DNA of 52,258 bases from Sphingomonas sp. (GCF_003248515.1 NZ_QFOB01000019.1:1-52258); one strand, 5' to 3'. Positions 42,814-52,258 are shown, counted from the first letter of the stretch. The notes: a model not told the origin generated them from the letters alone. Translations and numbers: made by a program.

Positions 42814-45800
42814 ATGGCGAAGGGCGTTAAGGGCTCCGATTCGAAGGCGGATGCCGCGAGTCGCTTGAAGGTTGCCGCGGCCGCCAAGGTCACGGCCGCG
42901 AAGGTGGCCGTAGCCGGATCGAAGGCCGCCGCCGCGGTGTCCAAGGCCGGCACGAAGATCGCCGAGACGATCACGACCGCCAGGGCAGCGACCGGTGCGA
43001 CGGACCTTGCCGCTGCGACGAAGGCGGCCGGCACGGCCAAGACGAGCGGCGCGACGAAGGTTGGGGCGGCGACCAAGGCGGGAACGAAGGTTACCGATGC
43101 CGTGGCGACGCGGCCGGATTTCGAGATCGTGCCGACGTTGCCGCCGCTCTTCCTGCAGGATCATATCCGCAACATTTTCGAACGCGCGCGGCCGGGCCGC
43201 CCTGTCGTCCGGGCCGACGATCTCGTGGCGCTGCGGATCGAGACGCAGAATCTCACCATCGTGCCCGGCACGCCGCCACGGTTGCGCAAGACGGCGCGGG
43301 GCGCCGCTACACTGATCCTGCATTTCCCGCCCCAGTCCTTCGCGGAGGAGACGTTCTTCGAGCGCAAGCCGGCCAAGCTGGATGATGCGCCGAAGCCCGA
43401 CGATACGCCGAAGCCCGGCGAGAAGAAGAAGCCCGAGCCGGTCGGCGGCGGATCGGAGACGCTGAAGCCGCCGCCGGTGCGCGCGCGCATCGCCGGGGAA
43501 TCGCGGCTGGCCTTCGCCGTGCCGGACGGGTTCGACATCGAATATTCGCTGGCTGCGGTGCTGGCCGCCGCCCGCACGCTGGAGCCCAGGGTGGCGGCCG
43601 CCGCCAAGCCCCGCGCCAATCCGCCGAGCCGCTTCCACTTTGAGGAATTGCTGAACCTGAAGGCTGTGCGCGAGCTTCCGATCAAGCGCCGCGCGGCCAT
43701 GGCGGGTGCTGTCGCCAGCACGCTGCGCATCGGCGTGGCGGCGGGTGACGTGACGACTGTGCGTGCGCGCCAGCTTTCGGCCGGCGCGGGCTTTTCGATC
43801 GACATCCTCCGGCCCGGATCGATCACCGCCGTGCCCGGCGTGCGGATCGTCGCCGCCAAGCCGGCGCTGCCCGGCGCCGCGGTGACGGCGATCGAGATGC
43901 CGTGGCGCCTGATCCTTTCGCCGCATTCCGGCACGCGCTGGCGCCATTCGCCGGATGCGGTGACCTCCGCCGCCACGCAGCGGACGGAGCTATGGCATTC
44001 ACGGCTCGTGGCGCCGCGCGCGGACGGCACCGAGATCGAGCCGCCTTATCCCGATGCGGGGCGCACGACGCGCGCGGTGTGGGCCCTCTCCGGCAAGGGG
44101 GGCGAGGCGGCCGACAAGCCGATGACGAGCAACTGGATCGATAGCGACCAGCTGCCCTCCACGGCGGCCAACCCTTTCCGCACGACGCTCGACAATTTCG
44201 ATCGCTACCAGATCGCGCAGCTCAGCTCGAACTTCAGCGTGAGCGGCTACACGCCCGAGCCGCTCGACACGAACATGATGATGCTGACCTCGCTGGGCGG
44301 CTGGCTGGATTCTCGCGGTGCGTGGGATCCGCCGGGCCTGAGCGTGGAGGAATGGGTGCATCGCGCGACGATGGGGCGCGATCATTATGTTCGCGTCGTC
44401 TATCGCGGCTTCCTGTTTCCGTTCGGCCATCGCGTGTCGCTGATCAAGGTGAGCGAGCGCAAGTTCCACAATGGCAACGCCACGGCCGAACAGATGCCGG
44501 GCAATGTCGCCTATCTGCGCCAGCGCTTCTTCATCGTCATCCGCGAGCGCGAACGCGCCTATGACGACACGGCCTTCCTCAATGCCACATCCAGTTCCGG
44601 CATCCGCCTCGCGAGGCAATTCCCCTTCTCGCGGATCAAGATCCTGACCGAGACAACGCCGGATCTCGACGATCCCGGCATCGCGCCCTCCTCGATCGGC
44701 GGGCGCGGGCAGAAGATGTTCTGGCCGCATGTCGGCGGCAAACCCTTCCGCTTCCAGTGCGCGGGCACCGATCTGGACGGGCGGCGCGTGACCTTCGACC
44801 TGCCGATGATCTTCGTCGACAATACGCTGGCCGCGCCGCGCAAGCTGAACAGCAGCACCAAGAAGCTGGTGCCCAATTTCGGCGTGGCGGAGGATGCCGG
44901 CATCGCGGCCGCCATCGCCTATGGCAATGCGACCGACGATTATAATTGCGCCTATCTGGACTGGCAGCGGATCGCGCTGGCACCCAGCCTGAAGGCCGGC
45001 GACACCTCCGTCCAGGCCGATCGCGTGGAATTTGGTGGCTTCGTCGAGAAGAACAGCGCGAGCCTGAAGGCGGTCAGCGACAATCTGAACCGGCCCATCT
45101 GGGTTCCCAAGGTGGTGCAGGTGGCGGCGCGGATCGGGCCGATCGCGCATCTCTCCGGCAGCCAGGAGCCGCATTCGCTGACGTTCAACCAGCAATTCCT
45201 GCGGGCGGGCTTCGATCCCGCGCCTTCGGGCAATCGCGGCGAGGTGTTCGTGGATGTGGCGGCGGGATCGGGGCCGAACCTCGATTTCTCGTCCCAGGGC
45301 GACAAATCGGGCGGCTTCATGCAGCCCAACATCAAGCCGGCGGCGCTTTCCCGCCTGGCGGGGCCGATCATGAGCGATCCGGCCAAGTTCATCACCGGCG
45401 AGATGCCGGCGGGCGCCGGCTTTCCGACATCCATTTCCGATCTGCCCCTGCCACTTCTGTTCGGCTGCATTCCGCTCGGCGAACTGATCGAGGCGGTGGC
45501 CGATCTGGCGGGATCGCCCGACAAGGTTCCGAAATTCGTGAGCGAGGCCAGCACGAAGATCGAAAGCTTCGTGAACGGCCTCGTCCGCCTCTACGAATTC
45601 GTGACCGATCTCGCCTCGAACCCGGCGGGCATCGCCGATGCGGCGATGGCGGCCTTCAAGGCGACTCTCGAGGATCTGATCGATCAGGCCAAGACCTATG
45701 CCGCCGCACAGGTGGGGCCGGTGGTGGCCGCCGCGCAGGATGTGATCGCGAAGGTCGAGGAGATTGCGGGCAAGCTGCAGGCGCTGATCGCCAAGACGAT

Positions 45801-47334
45801 CGACGCGGCCGCCACCGCGCCTCAGCTGGCGGATCTGCCCGGCAGCATCGGCGAGGCGCGCACCGCGATCGCGGACATGAAGGCGAAGGCCAACGCCTCC
45901 GTGGGGGGCGTGTCGCTGCCCTCCGGCTTCCGGCAATCCGTGCTCAACGCGGCGGACAAGCTGGATGCGCTGCTCGTCGATCTCCAGCAGCTCCAGGCGA
46001 TCATCACCGCCGGAAAGGGGCTGTGGGATGCGCTTTCGGGCATCGTCGGCGATCCGTCCGTCCTCTCCAACCTCTTCAGCAATCCGGCCGCGCTGAAGGC
46101 GAAGATCGAGGCGCTCATCGCCGCGATCGGGCCGTTCAAGACGGCGCTGGCCGGCTTCAAACTGCTGGACGGGGCACCGCGCAAGGCCGTGCTGGATGCG
46201 TTGACCGCAGTGGAGCAGGTCCTGGGCGGCGTCGACGATCTGCTCCAGCTGGTCGAGATGCTGACCGGCGACGAACTCACGATCCGGTTCGACTGGACGC
46301 CCGAGATCGCCAGCTGGTGGCTGCCGGGGGCGAACAAGGCCACGGACGATCCGATCTTCCGCGCGAACAACAAGCGCGGGCTGATGGTCGCCGTCGAAGC
46401 CAAGGTGAAGAAGAACGGATCGTCCAGCCCGAAGATCAGCGTGGTCTGCGGCCTGAAGCATTTCGATCTGGTGCTGATCGCGCCGGCCAGCTTCATGGAG
46501 CTGAATTTCGAGAAGATCGAATTCTCGATCGACAGCGCGGCGAAGATGGATGTCGACGTGCTGCTTTCGGACATCAAGTTCGTCGGCCCGCTGAGCTTCG
46601 TCGAGACGCTGAAGGATGTGATCCCGCTCGACGGCTTCTCGGACCCGCCCTATCTCGACATCACGCCGCAGGGCATCGACGCGGGCTTCGACGTCTCGCT
46701 GCCCTCGATCACCTGCGGCGTGCTCAACATCGCGAATGTCAGCCTGGGGGCGGGTTTCACCGTGCCCTTCATCGGCCAGCCGCTGAGCGTGCGCTTCAAT
46801 TTCTGCCGGCGCGACCAGCCTTTCCTGCTGACCGTCTACATCTTCGGCGGCGGCGGCTTCTTCGGTGTGACGATCGATCCGCACGGCGTGCAGATCCTGG
46901 AGGCGTCGTTCGAGTTCGGCGCGGCCTTCTCGATCGATTTCGGCGTCGCGTCCGGCGGCGTGCACGTGATGGCCGGCATCTATTACCGGATGGAGGGCAA
47001 TGATGCCTCGCTCACCGGTTATTTCCGGCTGGGCGGGCATGTCGACGTGCTCGGGCTCATCACGGCCTCGATCGAACTCTATCTGGAGCTGCGCTACGAG
47101 TTCAGCTCCGGCAAATGCGTGGGCAAGGCCGAGCTGACGATCGAGATCTCGCTGTTCATCTTCTCGGGCAGCGTCACCATCACCTGCGAGAAGAAGTTCG
47201 CCGGATCGAATGGCGATCCGTCGCTGCGCCAGATGCTCGGCTACGAGCCCGCGGTGCCGCTCGCGCAGGAGCTCCAGCAGATCGACGAGAGCGCCGATTA
47301 TGCATGGCGCGATCATATCGAGGCTTTCGCCTGA
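42814..47334 (+). CDS. Very large uncharacterised protein 1 (about 1506 aa)
   Basis: Start ATG 42814 is preceded by GGGGAGAGA at 5-6 nt; the frame opens further upstream but the extension is not protein-like. There is no signal peptide. Residues 1-100 are Ala/Lys/Thr-rich (AAKV, SKAA, ATKAG-type repeats). A Pro/Lys linker (DDTPKPGEKKKPEP) lies near 190-210. The middle to about residue 880 is a mixed region with aromatic strands. Residues about 905-1165 are helical and coiled-coil-like (EDLIDQAKTYAAAQVG, VEEIAGKLQALIAKTID). Residues about 1230-1490 are strand-rich with FIGQPLSVRFNF and YIFGGGGFFGVTIDP. No family is recognised. The next giant gene starts 13 bp after the stop, so the two are an operon. 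The architecture suggests a structural or surface-associated protein, but this is inference. Confidence 0.85.
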   Translation: MAKGVKGSDSKADAASRLKVAAAAKVTAAKVAVAGSKAAAAVSKAGTKIAETITTARAATGATDLAAATKAAGTAKTSGATKVGAATKAGTKVTDAVATRPDFEIVPTLPPLFLQDHIRNIFERARPGRPVVRADDLVALRIETQNLTIVPGTPPRLRKTARGAATLILHFPPQSFAEETFFERKPAKLDDAPKPDDTPKPGEKKKPEPVGGGSETLKPPPVRARIAGESRLAFAVPDGFDIEYSLAAVLAAARTLEPRVAAAAKPRANPPSRFHFEELLNLKAVRELPIKRRAAMAGAVASTLRIGVAAGDVTTVRARQLSAGAGFSIDILRPGSITAVPGVRIVAAKPALPGAAVTAIEMPWRLILSPHSGTRWRHSPDAVTSAATQRTELWHSRLVAPRADGTEIEPPYPDAGRTTRAVWALSGKGGEAADKPMTSNWIDSDQLPSTAANPFRTTLDNFDRYQIAQLSSNFSVSGYTPEPLDTNMMMLTSLGGWLDSRGAWDPPGLSVEEWVHRATMGRDHYVRVVYRGFLFPFGHRVSLIKVSERKFHNGNATAEQMPGNVAYLRQRFFIVIRERERAYDDTAFLNATSSSGIRLARQFPFSRIKILTETTPDLDDPGIAPSSIGGRGQKMFWPHVGGKPFRFQCAGTDLDGRRVTFDLPMIFVDNTLAAPRKLNSSTKKLVPNFGVAEDAGIAAAIAYGNATDDYNCAYLDWQRIALAPSLKAGDTSVQADRVEFGGFVEKNSASLKAVSDNLNRPIWVPKVVQVAARIGPIAHLSGSQEPHSLTFNQQFLRAGFDPAPSGNRGEVFVDVAAGSGPNLDFSSQGDKSGGFMQPNIKPAALSRLAGPIMSDPAKFITGEMPAGAGFPTSISDLPLPLLFGCIPLGELIEAVADLAGSPDKVPKFVSEASTKIESFVNGLVRLYEFVTDLASNPAGIADAAMAAFKATLEDLIDQAKTYAAAQVGPVVAAAQDVIAKVEEIAGKLQALIAKTIDAAATAPQLADLPGSIGEARTAIADMKAKANASVGGVSLPSGFRQSVLNAADKLDALLVDLQQLQAIITAGKGLWDALSGIVGDPSVLSNLFSNPAALKAKIEALIAAIGPFKTALAGFKLLDGAPRKAVLDALTAVEQVLGGVDDLLQLVEMLTGDELTIRFDWTPEIASWWLPGANKATDDPIFRANNKRGLMVAVEAKVKKNGSSSPKISVVCGLKHFDLVLIAPASFMELNFEKIEFSIDSAAKMDVDVLLSDIKFVGPLSFVETLKDVIPLDGFSDPPYLDITPQGIDAGFDVSLPSITCGVLNIANVSLGAGFTVPFIGQPLSVRFNFCRRDQPFLLTVYIFGGGGFFGVTIDPHGVQILEASFEFGAAFSIDFGVASGGVHVMAGIYYRMEGNDASLTGYFRLGGHVDVLGLITASIELYLELRYEFSSGKCVGKAELTIEISLFIFSGSVTITCEKKFAGSNGDPSLRQMLGYEPAVPLAQELQQIDESADYAWRDHIEAFA

Positions 47335-47347
47335 GGGGGGGCAGATC

Positions 47348-50300
47348 ATGGCCAAGCAGCAGATCGTCTGGACCGTTTTGCCCTTCGGTTTCGCGGGCAA
47401 GCCCGGAACGCGGGCGGGCAGGAGGCGGGTGAGCGTCGTCGTGTCGCCGCGCCTGACGCCGGAGGCGGCGAACGAGCAAATTCTCGGCAAGTTTCCCGAG
47501 TGGCTGAACTGGCCGGAGGCGCTGAAGGGCGCGAAGTTCGCGGTGCAGAGCGGCGGCAGGACGATCGCGCTGAAGCTCGCATCGAAACCCGATCCCGATC
47601 TGTGGAAACGGCTGTTCGGCGAGCAGACGCCCGTCGCAGGCTTCGTCTACAAGGATATGAGTCAGGCGAACCTGCGCAGCTATTCGGTGCGCAACATGCT
47701 GGGCTATGTGAAGCGTCATTACGGCAAGCTCGCCGTGCAATCGGCCTCCAACCATCCCAGCCTGCTGCCGTGGAAGGATGCGCACCCCGATCTGAAGCAG
47801 ATGGTATCCGACGCGGGCACGCGCACTTTCAAATACCAGACCGGGCACGAGACGATCGAGGTGGCGATGCCGGGCTTCGACCGCTTCTTCGACAAGGGCT
47901 TCGAACAGAAGCTCGACAAGCAGGTGTTCGGGCCGGACGGAATCTATGACGGCGACGTGCCGGGTGCCGATGCCAAGGATACGGGCGGCCCGGCCTCGGG
48001 CGGGCGCAGGCGGCGGCGGACGATGGAGCCGGACTGGTACAATCCCCGCCCCGGCGGCCCCGGCACCCCGCTGGTGGCGCAGAAGGATGCGGAGCTGATG
48101 GACGAGTTCCGTTCGGCCGAGGAATATATGCTCTACCAGGCGGACCGCTTCTATCGGCGCGTACGCCCCACCGACGACGAGAAGAGGATGCGGCGCCCGT
48201 CCTACGAAGCCGTGCCTGCGCCGCCCAAGGCGCCGGACTATGACTTTCACCGGATCGTCTCGTCCCTTTCCAACTATCCCGAGCTGATGCGCCGGCTGGG
48301 CCTCGTCCTCGATTTCACCTTCGAGGACGACAAGTGGCTGGACGAGCGGATCGCGGCGGGGGGCGGCAAGGCGGAAGGCCGGATGCGCCTGCGCGTGGGG
48401 CTGGCCCGCAACCACGACAGAACCGGCGACGTGACGCCCTACACCGCCTTTTTCGCGGACAAGGAGCGCTTCGTCGCCCGCCCGCGCGGGGACGATCAGG
48501 ATCGCGGGCTGCTGCGCCTGCTCCATTCGGACGACAGCCACAGCGTGAAGAAGGAGGGGCTGTTCGATCTCTATCAGGTCGATCCCGACGGCGCCGCGCT
48601 GAAGACGGTGAACTTCACGCTGACCGCCCAGAATCTGGTCGGCAAGTCGCTGAACCCCAGGCAGAAATATGGGGAGGTGACCTACACGACCGGCGACCGG
48701 CAGGGCGTGGCGGCGCTGCGCAGCGGCGGGCTGGGCGTCTCCCGCCACGGCCGCGCCGTGGAAGTGGCGACGGCGGCGGCCGCCGCGACGCTGAAGAATG
48801 ACGCGATCGCGGGCGGCGGCGGCAATGACGTGACGCTGTTCGCCGAGGATGTGCACAAGGGCTATCGCGTCGATGTGGCGCTGGTGCCCGATGCGGCCGA
48901 TGCGGCGCCGTGGCGGACCCTGTGCGCGCGCGTCGGCGATTATCGGCTGGTGAAGAGCGGGGAGGCAATCGATCTGCCGCCCGACGAGGGCTATGTCTCC
49001 GGCGCCTCCACCACCTCGGGCGGGGAGGGGGCCGACAATCCCGACGATCATTATCTGCACGAATCGATGTTCCGCTGGGCGGGCTGGAGCCTGTGCACGC
49101 CGCGGCCGGGCCTCGTCATCAAATCCGAACAGGCGGCGGACAGCCAGATTCAGGCGGAGGTGCCCAGCACCGTCACCGATCATGCCGAGGGTGGGAATGG
49201 CGTGATCGCCACCTTCAAGGCGCAGAAGGGCACGCTGCCGCGCCTGCGTTTCGGCCAGCTCTATCGCTTCCGCGCGCGCATCGTCGATCTGGCGGGCAAC
49301 AGCCTCGCCGTGGACGATCCCACGCTCGGCAAGCTGGAACAGGCGAGCGACGCGGTCGGCTACTGGCGGTTCGAGCCGATCGACCCGCCGGTCGTCGTCC
49401 ACCGCACCCGCGTATCGGAGGGGGAATCGCTGGAGCGGATGGTGATCCGCTCGAATTACGACGTTTCGGCCGGCGAGTATCTGAAGACCGAGCCCTTCAA
49501 GGGCGCCACCGGCCTGCCTGTGTCGCAGGATTTCGCCTATGGCGAGATCAACGAGCGCCACCTCGTGCCGCCCAAATCCTCGCAGCAGCAATGCGAGACG
49601 CACGGCCTGTTCGATCCCTATTTCGGCGACTGGCAGCAGATCAAGAAAGGCTATGAGATCGCCGCGCGGGAGGAGGGGACGCTTTACGATCCGCTGCCCG
49701 GCGCGGACGTACACCTCATCACGCCTGTGGGGCTGGGCCAGATCGCCACCACCACATCCGTACCGCCGGCCATGCCGAGCGAGACCAATCCGGGGGGCGA
49801 TCGTCTGTCCGGCGGCCAATATGTGATCCACGGCGAGAAGCAGGTGACGACGCCGTGGCTGCCCGATGGCGCGGCGGGCGGCGTCGCGCTGCGCGCCGCA
49901 CCGGGGCATGCCCTGCCGGGCGTGACGCAGGAGGTGGTGCTCGGCCCGTCCTGCGCGATCCGCAGGACACCGACCGAGCAGTTCGTGATCCTGGTGCGGA
50001 ACGGGCAGGCCTGGCCGGACAGCAACGGCTTCCGCATCATCCTTGCCGAGCGCAAGCAGACGGTGACCTCGCTTCCCTGTTCGGAAAGCTTCCCCGACGA
50101 TGGCGCGCCCTTGTGGGACGAGAAAGAGAGGACGCTCACCCTTTTTGTATCGAAGGGCTGGATCGTGCGGCTCGTCTATTCCAGCTTCGCGGACAAGAGG
50201 CTGCTCGAGACGTTCGGCATCCCGCAATGGACGCCGGTCGGCGCGCAGCGCGATTTCGTCTATCGAACGGCGGCGTTGGGCGCGAACTGGCTGCTGACGC

Positions 50301-52045
50301 CCTTCCGCGATCTCACGCTCGTCCACGCCACGCAGGCGCCGGTCTGCGAGCCGGAATTCGTCTATCTCTTCCCGCAGCGGAAGGCCGGATCGCACGATAC
50401 GACCCTCTCCACGCGTGGCATCCGCCTCCACGGGCCCTCCACCGGCAAGTTCGAGGTGGAGGCTGAATGGGACGAATGGGTCGACGATCTCACCAAGCCC
50501 GGGCCGGAGCGCGTCCATCACAAGGGGCAGCTCGGCGAGATCAAGCTCGGCGAGAATCACGCCAATGAATTCACGCTCGCCCAGGCCGTGGCCGAACAGA
50601 TGGTGGATCCCAAGGCGCAGCGCGGCGACGTGCACGCGCTGGGCGACACGCGCTTCCGCCTGATCCGCTATCGCCTGCGCGCGACGACGCGTTTCCGCGA
50701 ATATCTGCCGCCTTCCGTCTATGCGCAGATGGATGCGGTCACGCGGCTTGGCCCGGTGGCGACGGGGCCGAAGGTGAAGCTGCCGGCGGAAGAAGATGCC
50801 GGTGCCCCGGTGCTGACCGATTCGGCAGGCACGGACCAGCAGTCGCTCGTGCCGGCCAGCGCGCCGCCGCGCGATCCGCGCCTGCTGTATATCGTGCCGA
50901 CGTTCCGCTGGCAGCAGACCGGCGCGCGGCCCGATCCGGGCGATGTGGTGCGCTACGGCAACGGCCTGCGCGTGTGGCTGGATCGCCCCTGGTTCTCGTC
51001 GGGCGACGGCGAATTGCTGGGGGTCGTGATCTTCAACGATGGCGGGCGCTTCACGGATATTCCGCGCGAATATCAGACGCTTGTTACGCAATGGGGCGTC
51101 GATCCCTTCTGGGACAGCGCCCTGCCCAAGACCCAGACGAGGGTCACCGACTTTCCCGCTCGCGTGACATCCGAATCGCTGCGGTTGCAGGAAAAGCCGG
51201 AGCAGAATGCGCCGTTCGTCCATGTGGTCGGCCATCGCGTCCACTGGGATGAGGCGCGCCATCTCTGGTATTGCGATATCGAGCTGGATCCGGGCTCGAC
51301 CTACATGCCTTTCGTGCGGCTGGCGCTGGTGCGCTATCAGCCCAATGCGATCGACGGCGCGAAGATCTCCCGGGTGGTGCTCAGCGATTTCGCGCAGGTG
51401 CTGCCGCGCCGTCGCGCGACGATCAGCGTCCAGAACGGGCGTGTCTCCGCCGCGCTGCGCGGGCCGAATCCCGCTTACGGGCCGATGACCGCCTCCAACG
51501 ATGGCGATTATCAGGGGCTGTCGACGCCGCAGAATGCGCAGGAAAAGGGGCGCAACCGGGTCGAACTCGTCCTCCAGACCTGCGATCCGGCGATCGGCAG
51601 CGATCTGGGCTGGGAGGATAGCGTGATCCTGGCGAATCATGTCGTGGGCGCGGTGCCCCCGACCGTGCCGGGCATCGGCAATCTCGTGGCGGAAACGGCC
51701 GTCCTGACGACGGCCAAGGGCAAGACGGCGACGACCAAGGCCGCGAGCGCCGCAGGCACGAAGCACGTGGAAACGCGGGCCGGCGGATCGGTGACGCTCG
51801 GGCCGGCGGTGGATCTTGGACGGCTGCCTGACATCGTCCAGCTTCCGCCGATCCTGATCGACACGCCCTTCTGGGAAGCGAGCGCGACTCTGGCGACGGC
51901 GGGCACGCGGAGTCGCCGGCTGATGCTGCGCGAATTCGAGCGCTTCTACAGCGATGAGGTGATGACCGAACGCCAGGGTGGCAGGACGCGTTACCGGCAC
52001 GTGATCGAGGAAAGGCTGGTTTTCGTCCACGTCGTGCCGCTGTGA
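47348..52045 (+). CDS. Very large uncharacterised protein 2 (about 1565 aa)
   Basis: Start ATG 47348 follows GAGGGGGGG that overlaps the upstream stop; the longer open frame to 47210 lies inside gene 1. No signal peptide is seen. The N-terminus (IVWTVLPFGFAGKPG, then RRVSVVVSPRLTPEA) is strand-like. A basic patch GGRRRRRTM sits near residue 220. A segment RFGQLYRFRARIVDLAGNSL near 632-651 is immunoglobulin/fibronectin-like. Near residue 1100 lies RFRLIRYRLRATTRFREYLP. A second Ala/Lys/Thr-rich stretch (TTAKGKTATTKAASAAGTK) is at about 1453-1471, similar in composition to the N-terminus of protein 1. No known domain can be assigned with confidence. Its partner is protein 1; the two probably form one complex or assembly. 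Confidence 0.85.
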   Translation: MAKQQIVWTVLPFGFAGKPGTRAGRRRVSVVVSPRLTPEAANEQILGKFPEWLNWPEALKGAKFAVQSGGRTIALKLASKPDPDLWKRLFGEQTPVAGFVYKDMSQANLRSYSVRNMLGYVKRHYGKLAVQSASNHPSLLPWKDAHPDLKQMVSDAGTRTFKYQTGHETIEVAMPGFDRFFDKGFEQKLDKQVFGPDGIYDGDVPGADAKDTGGPASGGRRRRRTMEPDWYNPRPGGPGTPLVAQKDAELMDEFRSAEEYMLYQADRFYRRVRPTDDEKRMRRPSYEAVPAPPKAPDYDFHRIVSSLSNYPELMRRLGLVLDFTFEDDKWLDERIAAGGGKAEGRMRLRVGLARNHDRTGDVTPYTAFFADKERFVARPRGDDQDRGLLRLLHSDDSHSVKKEGLFDLYQVDPDGAALKTVNFTLTAQNLVGKSLNPRQKYGEVTYTTGDRQGVAALRSGGLGVSRHGRAVEVATAAAAATLKNDAIAGGGGNDVTLFAEDVHKGYRVDVALVPDAADAAPWRTLCARVGDYRLVKSGEAIDLPPDEGYVSGASTTSGGEGADNPDDHYLHESMFRWAGWSLCTPRPGLVIKSEQAADSQIQAEVPSTVTDHAEGGNGVIATFKAQKGTLPRLRFGQLYRFRARIVDLAGNSLAVDDPTLGKLEQASDAVGYWRFEPIDPPVVVHRTRVSEGESLERMVIRSNYDVSAGEYLKTEPFKGATGLPVSQDFAYGEINERHLVPPKSSQQQCETHGLFDPYFGDWQQIKKGYEIAAREEGTLYDPLPGADVHLITPVGLGQIATTTSVPPAMPSETNPGGDRLSGGQYVIHGEKQVTTPWLPDGAAGGVALRAAPGHALPGVTQEVVLGPSCAIRRTPTEQFVILVRNGQAWPDSNGFRIILAERKQTVTSLPCSESFPDDGAPLWDEKERTLTLFVSKGWIVRLVYSSFADKRLLETFGIPQWTPVGAQRDFVYRTAALGANWLLTPFRDLTLVHATQAPVCEPEFVYLFPQRKAGSHDTTLSTRGIRLHGPSTGKFEVEAEWDEWVDDLTKPGPERVHHKGQLGEIKLGENHANEFTLAQAVAEQMVDPKAQRGDVHALGDTRFRLIRYRLRATTRFREYLPPSVYAQMDAVTRLGPVATGPKVKLPAEEDAGAPVLTDSAGTDQQSLVPASAPPRDPRLLYIVPTFRWQQTGARPDPGDVVRYGNGLRVWLDRPWFSSGDGELLGVVIFNDGGRFTDIPREYQTLVTQWGVDPFWDSALPKTQTRVTDFPARVTSESLRLQEKPEQNAPFVHVVGHRVHWDEARHLWYCDIELDPGSTYMPFVRLALVRYQPNAIDGAKISRVVLSDFAQVLPRRRATISVQNGRVSAALRGPNPAYGPMTASNDGDYQGLSTPQNAQEKGRNRVELVLQTCDPAIGSDLGWEDSVILANHVVGAVPPTVPGIGNLVAETAVLTTAKGKTATTKAASAAGTKHVETRAGGSVTLGPAVDLGRLPDIVQLPPILIDTPFWEASATLATAGTRSRRLMLREFERFYSDEVMTERQGGRTRYRHVIEERLVFVHVVPL

Positions 52046-52144
52046 TGGCGGGGGAGACGGGGCCGTGGCGGGGTGCCGAAGAAGGGTGCGGAGCGGTCCG
52101 CGCGAAGGCGGCGAACTATCTTACATTTTTGAGACGAATTGTTG

Positions 52145-52173
52145 TTGACTACCGCAATCGCCCCACCTAGATA
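52145..52173 (+). promoter_or_regulatory. Strong sigma-70-like promoter near the window end
   Basis: TTGACT (52145-52150), a 17-bp spacer and TAGATA (52168-52173). An AT-rich stretch (TATCTTACATTTTTGAGA) lies upstream, like an UP element. No coding frame follows within the window. A stable-RNA (rRNA) operon just beyond the edge is a likely target. Confidence 0.6.
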
Positions 52174-52258
52174 GCGCCTCGTCAACGGCGCTTCGCCAGT
52201 CGGAGCGCGGTTCACCGCTAAATCGGTAGCTGACCTCACCGCCCAAGGTGCTTGGGAG

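Noticed and set aside
43999..47490. Minus-strand open frame (about 1163 codons) opposite giant gene 1
   Set aside because: Same antisense pattern, no ribosome-binding site and no recognisable protein features.
47180..52030. Minus-strand open frame (about 1616 codons) opposite giant gene 2
   Set aside because: Composition is that of antisense codon shadows (Arg, His, Ala rich). The plus frame has proper start, ribosome-binding site and natural protein composition.
1..52258. CRISPR arrays, insertion sequences and integrases
   Set aside because: No regularly spaced repeats, transposase or integrase frames were recognised anywhere in the window.

Overview
The window reads as chromosomal DNA of a GC-rich alphaproteobacterium, most likely Sphingomonadaceae (Sphingomonas or a close relative). 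The grounds are a complete hopanoid (hpn) cluster of the Zymomonas/Sphingomonas layout, a PEP-CTERM protein with the PEPxxWAM signature usual in sphingomonads, sphingan-like exopolysaccharide export genes, strong G/C third-position bias and frequent GTG/TTG starts in overlapping gene chains. The species is inferred from gene content; no marker gene fixes it.

Region 1 (1-20521) is a hopanoid locus. It opens with the 3' end of dxs and later carries ispH, so two steps of the MEP isoprenoid pathway sit inside it. A plus-strand chain (dxs, DUF2141, hpnN) meets the minus-strand pair hpnM-mlaA. ispH-hpnH runs forward. A seven-gene minus-strand chain hpnA-B-C-D-E-shc-hpnG (15028 down to 7361), mostly with 1-4 bp overlaps, makes squalene, cyclises it and builds the ribosylated side chain. 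A divergent plus-strand chain hpnI-J-K, a ferritin-like protein and an HpnL-like membrane protein (15119-20521) modifies the head group. HpnN, MlaA and HpnM are the likely transport arm. The ferritin-like protein is a possible uncharacterised hopanoid-modifying enzyme.

Region 2 (20587-28564) holds a short segment of atypical codon use, an EamA-type exporter, then surface polysaccharide genes: Wza-like export protein, outer-membrane barrel, Wzz-like co-polymerase and a separate BY-kinase in one overlapping minus-strand operon, with a TPR protein and a WecB/TagA-type glycosyltransferase diverging from it. Region 3 (28627-39410) is general housekeeping: a Tat-type dienelactone hydrolase, a Tricorn-like protease, secF-secD-yajC, tRNA-Pro(GGG), a small membrane protein, recN and bamD.

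Region 4 (39516-52258) is the most unusual part. It has a PEP-CTERM protein, a LytS/LytTR-type two-component system whose regulator is frameshifted at a run of seven G (minus strand), and two tandem, very large proteins of about 1506 and 1565 residues with no recognised domain and no signal peptide. An identical tandem site, GACGAACG repeated with a 21-bp period, occurs upstream of the PEP-CTERM gene and upstream of the histidine kinase gene. It fits the known geometry of LytTR-binding sites, so a regulon can be read from the sequence. The window ends in a strong sigma-70-like promoter with an AT-rich upstream stretch, probably leading into a stable-RNA operon beyond the edge.
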